DNA from: Pseudomonas hunanensis
GTDB lineage: Bacteria; Pseudomonadota; Gammaproteobacteria; Pseudomonadales; Pseudomonadaceae
Length of the DNA stretch: 64,000 nt
Direction: 5' to 3'
NCBI RefSeq assembly: GCF_013393325.1
Contig: NZ_QJRC01000095.1
Coordinates: 558,001 to 622,000 of the forward strand
Shown: positions 59,799 through 64,000 of the stretch, piece after piece
Layout of the letters: the number at the start of each line of letters is the position of its first letter
Position numbering within the stretch: position 1 is the stretch's first letter
The notes under the pieces: model-generated
What the model was told of the DNA's origin: nothing
What the model saw: only the letters and a program-made list of their open reading frames with translations
Databases searched by the model: none
Translations under genes and position numbers: made by a program

Positions 59799-60797
59799 CT
59801 AACGACGACGCGCTCGGAGCTTGCCGGCGAACACCCGGAAGCCCCAGGTGTTATAAGCCAGCGTCAGCGGCACCACGGCTGCGAAGCCGATCAGCATGAA
59901 CAGCTGGGTGGATCTTGAGGCGCTGGCCTCGACAAGGGTCAGCGCCGGCGGAACTGCCAAGGGGAAGAGCGCGATCAGCATGAGCGTGAACGCGAAGCAG
60001 ATGACGCCCAGGGCAAACGACAACGGCAACCAATCCCGCGTCCTGCCCCAGGCCAGGGAAAATCCCGCGAGTAGCACTGCCAAGGCCGCACCGGCCGTAA
60101 GCACGACCCAGCCCTGGCTCAGCCGCTGCCAGTAGCGTGCATCCAGCGCCATGGTCAGGAGCAGCACAGCGACCAGCACCAGTACGGCAACCCCGCATAA
60201 CAGCCGAGCCTGGTGCTTTGCGCGCACTTGCAGTGTTCCTTCAGTTCGCCAGTACAGCCAGCAAGCGCCCAGCCACAGATAGCTGACAACCAGCGCCAAC
60301 GCGCAAAACAAAGGAAAAGGCGCCAGCCATTCTTTGCCGTCGCCACTGTATTGACCCTGATAGTGTGGGACACCCTGGATCAACGTGCCCAACACCAGCC
60401 CCTGGCACAGCGTGGCAAGCAGCGAGCCACCCAGCGTTGCGGCATCCGACCAGCGTTTGCGGGTCAAGTGCTCACGAAACTCAAGGCCTGCTGCACGCAG
60501 GATCAAGCCCATGAACATCAACAGCAACGGCACATAAAGCGCTGGCAACAACACCGCGTAGGCTGTCGGGAATAGCGCCAGCAGCCCTCCACCGCCCAAT
60601 ACCAGCCAAGTCTCATTGGCATCCCAGATCGGCAGAATCGTGAGCACCAGCACCTCGCGCTCTTCGGCGCGACGATGAGCAGCCATGAGCATGCCAACAC
60701 CCAGATCGGTACCATCGAGCAACACATAGACAAGCACCGAGAACGCCAGCGCTGCGGCGCTCAACAGGGTCAGCAGGTCGACACCCAGGAGGCTCAT
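59799..60797 (-). CDS. cioB: Cytochrome bd-type (cyanide-insensitive) quinol oxidase subunit II
   Basis: This 332-aa membrane protein has about eight predicted helices. It has the CydB features: LVYVLLDGTDLGVGML near residue 23, the WDANETWLVLGGGGL segment near 60, and a final LAYNTWGFRVF. The ATG at 60797 overlaps the cioA stop by 4 nt. Length fits the short CioB type. With CioA it reduces oxygen with quinol electrons and tolerates cyanide. Confidence 0.88.
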   Translation of the reverse strand: MSLLGVDLLTLLSAAALAFSVLVYVLLDGTDLGVGMLMAAHRRAEEREVLVLTILPIWDANETWLVLGGGGLLALFPTAYAVLLPALYVPLLLMFMGLILRAAGLEFREHLTRKRWSDAATLGGSLLATLCQGLVLGTLIQGVPHYQGQYSGDGKEWLAPFPLFCALALVVSYLWLGACWLYWRTEGTLQVRAKHQARLLCGVAVLVLVAVLLLTMALDARYWQRLSQGWVVLTAGAALAVLLAGFSLAWGRTRDWLPLSFALGVICFAFTLMLIALFPLAVPPALTLVEASASRSTQLFMLIGFAAVVPLTLAYNTWGFRVFAGKLRARRR

Positions 60798-62170
60798 GGT
60801 TGTTCCCCGACTCGCGGCTCAGGGCCCGCCTCGTCCAGCGCGGGCGCCCGGCGCAGCACATGCAACAACAACCACAACCCGATACCGAAGGTGATCACGT
60901 AGAACGCCAGGATCGCCACCGTGGCAGCCAAAACGGTCGAGGTGGCCACCGGCGACACGCTGTCGGCCGTGCGCAACAGGCCATAAACGGTAAACGGTTG
61001 ACGGCCGACTTCGGTCACTACCCAGCCACTGAGCATGGCTACAAAGCCCGCAGGCGCCAACCCTACACTGACGCATTGCAGCCACCGCGCACTCGTTAGC
61101 CGCCCACGCCAGCGCACCACCAAGCCAGCAATGCCCTGCATGACCATCAGCAACCCCAGGCCAACCATGATGCGAAAGGCAAAGAACACTACCGGCACCG
61201 GTGGCAGGTCTTCGCGTGCAAATTCATCGAGCGCGGCGATCGTGCCAACAAGGTCGTGAGTCAGGTACAGCGACCCCACCCGCGGGATGGCCACTTCAAG
61301 GCGGTTTTGCTGCAACGCCATGTCAGGCACGGCGAACAGCCTCATCGGCTCACCGGCACCTTTCGCCGGGCGGTGCCAAGAGCCCTCGATGGCCGCGACC
61401 TTGATCGGTTGCGTCTCGAGCGTGTGCTGTCCATGCAGGTCGCCTATCGCCACCTGCAAGGGCGCCAGCACTGCAATGGCCCACAGCGCCATCGAATACT
61501 GCTGCCGTGCGCGCTGGTTTGAAGGCGCGCGCAGCAGTTGCCAACCGCCCGCTCCCGCAACCATTGTGGCGGTACCCAGCAACGCAGCCACCAGCATATG
61601 CGCCAGACGGTAAGGAAATGACGGATTGAAGATGATCGCCCACCAGTCTTCGGCGACGAAGCGGCCGTGGGCATCGATCGAGTAGCCTGCGGGGGTCTGC
61701 ATCCATGAGTTGGCACTGAGGATCCAGAAAGCGCTGACCAATGCCCCGACAGCCACTGCGCAGGTGGCCATGAAGTGCAGCCTCGGACCGACCTTGTTGA
61801 GGCCGAACAGCATGACCCCAAGGAATCCCGCCTCCAGGAAAAACGCTACCAGTACTTCATAGAACATCAAGGGCCCGATCACCTCCCCGGCCGCCGAGGA
61901 CAACCCCGACCAGTTGAGCCCGAACTGATACTCCATCACCAGCCCCGATGCGGTACCGACAGCCACCGTCAACGCAAACACCTTCAGCCAGAAACGGTAG
62001 ATGGCCATCAGCTGCTGATCACGACGGTACAACCACAGTGCTTCAAGCACCATCAACCACTGGGCCAGGCCAATGCTGAACGCCGCCAGGACGATATGAA
62101 AGCTGATAGTGATGGCGAACTGAAGCCGCGCAGCCAGAAGCGCTGTCGCCGCACCGCCGAACTCAACCAA
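60794..62170 (-). CDS. cioA: Cytochrome bd-type (cyanide-insensitive) quinol oxidase subunit I
   Basis: This 458-aa protein has the heme-ligand His in RLQFAITISFHIVLAAFSIGLAQW near residue 28. It has the quinol-site GRQPFTVYGLLRTADSVSP segment near 395 and about nine membrane helices. The Q-loop is short, as in CIO enzymes, in place of the long E. coli form. Together with subunit II it gives an oxygen reductase active under cyanide or low oxygen. The 5' end overlaps the small upstream frame by 8 nt. Confidence 0.88.
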   Translation of the reverse strand: MVEFGGAATALLAARLQFAITISFHIVLAAFSIGLAQWLMVLEALWLYRRDQQLMAIYRFWLKVFALTVAVGTASGLVMEYQFGLNWSGLSSAAGEVIGPLMFYEVLVAFFLEAGFLGVMLFGLNKVGPRLHFMATCAVAVGALVSAFWILSANSWMQTPAGYSIDAHGRFVAEDWWAIIFNPSFPYRLAHMLVAALLGTATMVAGAGGWQLLRAPSNQRARQQYSMALWAIAVLAPLQVAIGDLHGQHTLETQPIKVAAIEGSWHRPAKGAGEPMRLFAVPDMALQQNRLEVAIPRVGSLYLTHDLVGTIAALDEFAREDLPPVPVVFFAFRIMVGLGLLMVMQGIAGLVVRWRGRLTSARWLQCVSVGLAPAGFVAMLSGWVVTEVGRQPFTVYGLLRTADSVSPVATSTVLAATVAILAFYVITFGIGLWLLLHVLRRAPALDEAGPEPRVGEQP

Positions 62171-62414
62171 GCGGATATTCCGCTGGCAAGCCGCTTTGCG
62201 GATCAGCCGCCAACGACTGCGCGCGGTCCAGCGTAACCGGAACCGACCTGGCCGCAGGCACCTTGACGTGCTCGGCGCGGTGCCAGAGCGTCTTCAACGG
62301 GTTGCTTTGCGGGTAGTAACCCGCTGCGCAGCCTTCGCGAATGTCGTACGCACCGAAGATCACGCTGCTGGCGCCCCGCACATCAGAGAGATGAATGATC
62401 AACATGAGCGGCAT
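62163..62414 (-). CDS. Small hypothetical protein before cioA
   Basis: This 83-aa open frame on the same strand ends inside the start of cioA (8-nt overlap), which suggests translational coupling. It reads MPLMLIIHLSDVRGASSVIFGAY near its start and has no membrane segment. I do not recognise it. The ribosome binding site is weak; a start three codons later is possible. It could be a leader or regulator of the oxidase, or a chance frame. Confidence 0.4.
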   Translation of the reverse strand: MPLMLIIHLSDVRGASSVIFGAYDIREGCAAGYYPQSNPLKTLWHRAEHVKVPAARSVPVTLDRAQSLAADPQSGLPAEYPLG

Positions 62415-62441
62415 ACGACCAACTTCGAATTACACAGTGTC

Positions 62442-62732
62442 CTAGGCCATCTTCATCGCTTCCCGCCGTTGATCTGTAGCCAGACGCCTAGCTCTACCAA
62501 CACCCCAGGCCAGAGCCCGAGTCATCGATTCGCCCGGGCGGGAATCGAACGCTTCTTCATGCAAAGCCATTCCACAGCCAGCATACACTCCGATGAACAT
62601 TTGCGTCTGGCCGGTGCGTGAGAGCCTGACCTGGACATCAATCGTGGTGCCGTCATCGAGCTCCTCGTCATGGATACGATGATGAAGCACTGGATCCGCC
62701 CAATTCCAAAACACGTCACCTCGAATACGCAT
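62442..62732 (-). CDS. Repeated small protein family, copy 3
   Basis: This 96-aa protein is closely related to copies 1 and 2. It shares MRIRGDVFWNWADP, HHRIHDEELDDGTTIDVQVRL, and the C-terminal FDSRPGESMTRALAWGVGRARRLATDQ. The 18-nt leader lies at 62754-62737 on the minus strand. It is transcribed toward cioA with 28 nt to the preceding small frame, so it could be the first gene of the oxidase operon here. Function is unknown. Confidence 0.75.
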   Translation of the reverse strand: MRIRGDVFWNWADPVLHHRIHDEELDDGTTIDVQVRLSRTGQTQMFIGVYAGCGMALHEEAFDSRPGESMTRALAWGVGRARRLATDQRREAMKMA

Positions 62733-62885
62733 GCCGCCCTCCTACGACTTTAGTCTGATGCGGAAACCTCACCATAGCAAAGCCAAGAGGCAGTTCAATG
62801 ACTTAGGCTCTGCGAATACAGGCATCAGACAACCGGTCTAATTTTTGATACAAACAAATTTTCTTGTACAACTTTGCAACTTTCA

Positions 62886-63302
62886 TCAGGCGGTCAGAGC
62901 AGGCAGCCGCGTTGCCAAGAGGCCGGCTGCTGCGGACGTCAGCAATTGAGGTGTAAGCTTTTCGCGAAGCACCCATTTACACGCGACGATTTCATGGTCG
63001 GCAACAGGCTTCTCATTTTCGTGGAATCGGGTGGTGAAGATGTGATGCACAACTGAATCCACTTTGATTGAACACAGAGACAGCAGGCCATACCCTTCAA
63101 TCGATGTCTCTTCACGTAGCTCTCTTGCTGCAGCTGTATGAGGGCTCTCACCAGGCTCAATCGAACCACCTGGGAAATTCCATTTGCCGCCTTTCTTCCG
63201 GACAAGCAGTACCCTGCCGCTTCGCAGGCAGATTATCGTTGCCCTGGATTTGATTCTGCCTTTTCGTTTGTCCCGCATACATGCACTCGTATCATCACCC
63301 AT
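62886..63302 (-). CDS. Nudix hydrolase
   Basis: This 138-aa protein from ATG 63302 has a complete Nudix box (GGSIEPGESPHTAAARELREETSIEG; G-X5-E-X7-REUXEEXGU pattern) near residues 46-71. A beta-strand ATIICLRSGRVLLVRKKGGKWNFP precedes it. It should hydrolyse a nucleoside-diphosphate derivative with Mg; the substrate is unknown. A start at an inner Met (63278) is also possible. Confidence 0.85.
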   Translation of the reverse strand: MGDDTSACMRDKRKGRIKSRATIICLRSGRVLLVRKKGGKWNFPGGSIEPGESPHTAAARELREETSIEGYGLLSLCSIKVDSVVHHIFTTRFHENEKPVADHEIVACKWVLREKLTPQLLTSAAAGLLATRLPALTA

Positions 63303-63548
63303 CAACACCCAGCCTCTCGCGATACAGAGTAATGGGCTTCTTCCCTGAAGACGTTTCCTGCTGCGACTCGTTCAATTTCATGGGCGTTTCAGCCGTCAAT
63401 TTGCCTCGGATCAGCAGAGCGCGGCACTGCAGCAAATCCCGGTAGCGCGGTAACCGCCGGTCGGTGTATGGTCTAGAGAGCGTGAAATTTGTCCGGCATG
63501 TGAACTGGGCCGGATCCTGACCGTTTAAGCCTCTAAGGACATTTGTAA

Positions 63549-63704
63549 ATGACCAAGGCGGACTCGATTCGAATAACGGCACAGCTGAACGCTTGCAGCC
63601 AGGCTATGACATCGCTGAGAGCCTATGAAAGGGGGCTATCAGACAGCTGTTGCACGGATCTTGAGAAACTGCGCATAAGTGCGCAGTCCAGTTCAATGCC
63701 TTGA
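63549..63704 (+). CDS. Possible small protein, may be frameshifted
   Basis: This 51-codon frame starts at ATG 63549 after an AAGGA motif (MTKADSIRITAQLNACSQAM ...). Shortly before its stop, another frame reads on sensibly (AVQFNALKALDDAERPGDPTAAGWAWLLER), so a one-base indel near 63680 may have cut an original gene of about 75 codons. I do not know a function. Confidence 0.3.
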   Translation: MTKADSIRITAQLNACSQAMTSLRAYERGLSDSCCTDLEKLRISAQSSSMP

Positions 63705-64000
63705 AAGCGTTGGACGACGCCGAAAGACCCGGTGACCCAACCGCCGCCGGGTGGGCTTGGTTACTGGAAAGATAGAAGTGAAATCAAGCGGATTTCGGCT
63801 CTGAGAACAGCGGTCGGTTTATCTGAGAATAACGACCGCTGTTGACATTCAGTGAGCGGAAGAGCTACCGAAACTGACTCACTTCAGGCTGATGATCAGT
63901 CGCCACCCTCCTGCCGGCCACACGTCAGGACAATGCGCTTTTACACAACGACTCGATAGTTCCGACCAGGTCGCCATACTGCACGGGCTTGGTGAGGTGT
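63705..64000. other. Right edge of the window, nothing called
   Basis: I see no supported gene from 63705 to 64000. At the very edge, minus-strand sequence near 63930-64000 might be the end of a response-regulator-like gene, but too little is present to call it. Confidence 0.3.

Noticed and set aside
1..64000. CRISPR array
   Set aside because: I saw no set of regularly spaced direct repeats and no cas-like gene in the window.

Overview
The window looks like Pseudomonas chromosome (P. putida/fluorescens type) made almost entirely of horizontally acquired DNA. The reasons are the GC-rich coding, an MvaT-type nucleoid protein, conjugation genes of the families first named from P. fluorescens Pf-5 (PFL_46xx/47xx), and a Pseudomonas-like tRNA-Pro(GGG) tail at about 48.84 kb.

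1-37.3 kb is the conserved backbone of an integrative and conjugative element (ICE) with the genomic-island type (G-type) type IV secretion system. It runs from the C-terminus of topoisomerase III through DUF3577, RadC, PilL, the TIGR03759/lytic transglycosylase/TIGR03765 block and the coupling protein TraD. The mating-pore genes follow (RAQPRD, pilin-like, TraL/E/K/B/V-like proteins, TraC ATPase, TraU/TraH-like proteins, TraG). The backbone closes with DUF3742, DUF3085, ArdC antirestriction, an MvaT/H-NS silencer and the MobH relaxase TraI. A cargo block at 9.3-19.7 kb splits the backbone between the PFL_4697 and RAQPRD genes. It carries an arsenic operon (arsR-arsB-arsC-arsH-phosphatase-arsO-arsN1 with a divergent arsN2), a small tyrosine recombinase, a LysR/GFA pair, a frameshifted DUF429 gene and an XRE regulator.

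37.3-48 kb is a defence-like cargo region downstream of the relaxase. It holds a four-gene overlapping operon (MBL hydrolase, trypsin-like protease, small middle protein, SMC/Rad50-like ATPase with a CxxC hook), which has the layout of an ABC-three-component / Lamassu-type system. Beyond a decayed kup-like relic lies one very large (about 1,264 aa) protein of unknown family with a nuclease-like C-terminal motif. I consider it the best candidate for something undescribed.

48.1-48.9 kb is an attachment-site scar. Two tRNA 3' tails (Ser-like and Pro-GGG) each follow a terminator and a short repeat resembling an integrase 3' end. To the right, 49-64 kb is a second island rich in small stress-type proteins. 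It also has a bestrophin-like channel, a Gly-rich exported protein, a nonsense-mutated cupin gene, a TPP-dependent pyruvate-oxidase-like enzyme, a three-subunit molybdenum hydroxylase, a cyanide-insensitive-type cytochrome bd oxidase and a Nudix hydrolase.

Two repeat observations cut across regions. A roughly 95-nt non-coding leader with compensatory base changes occurs at 969-1066 and 32337-32431. A family of about 96-aa proteins with an identical 18-nt leader before the start codon occurs three times (18.6, 51.2 and 62.6 kb).
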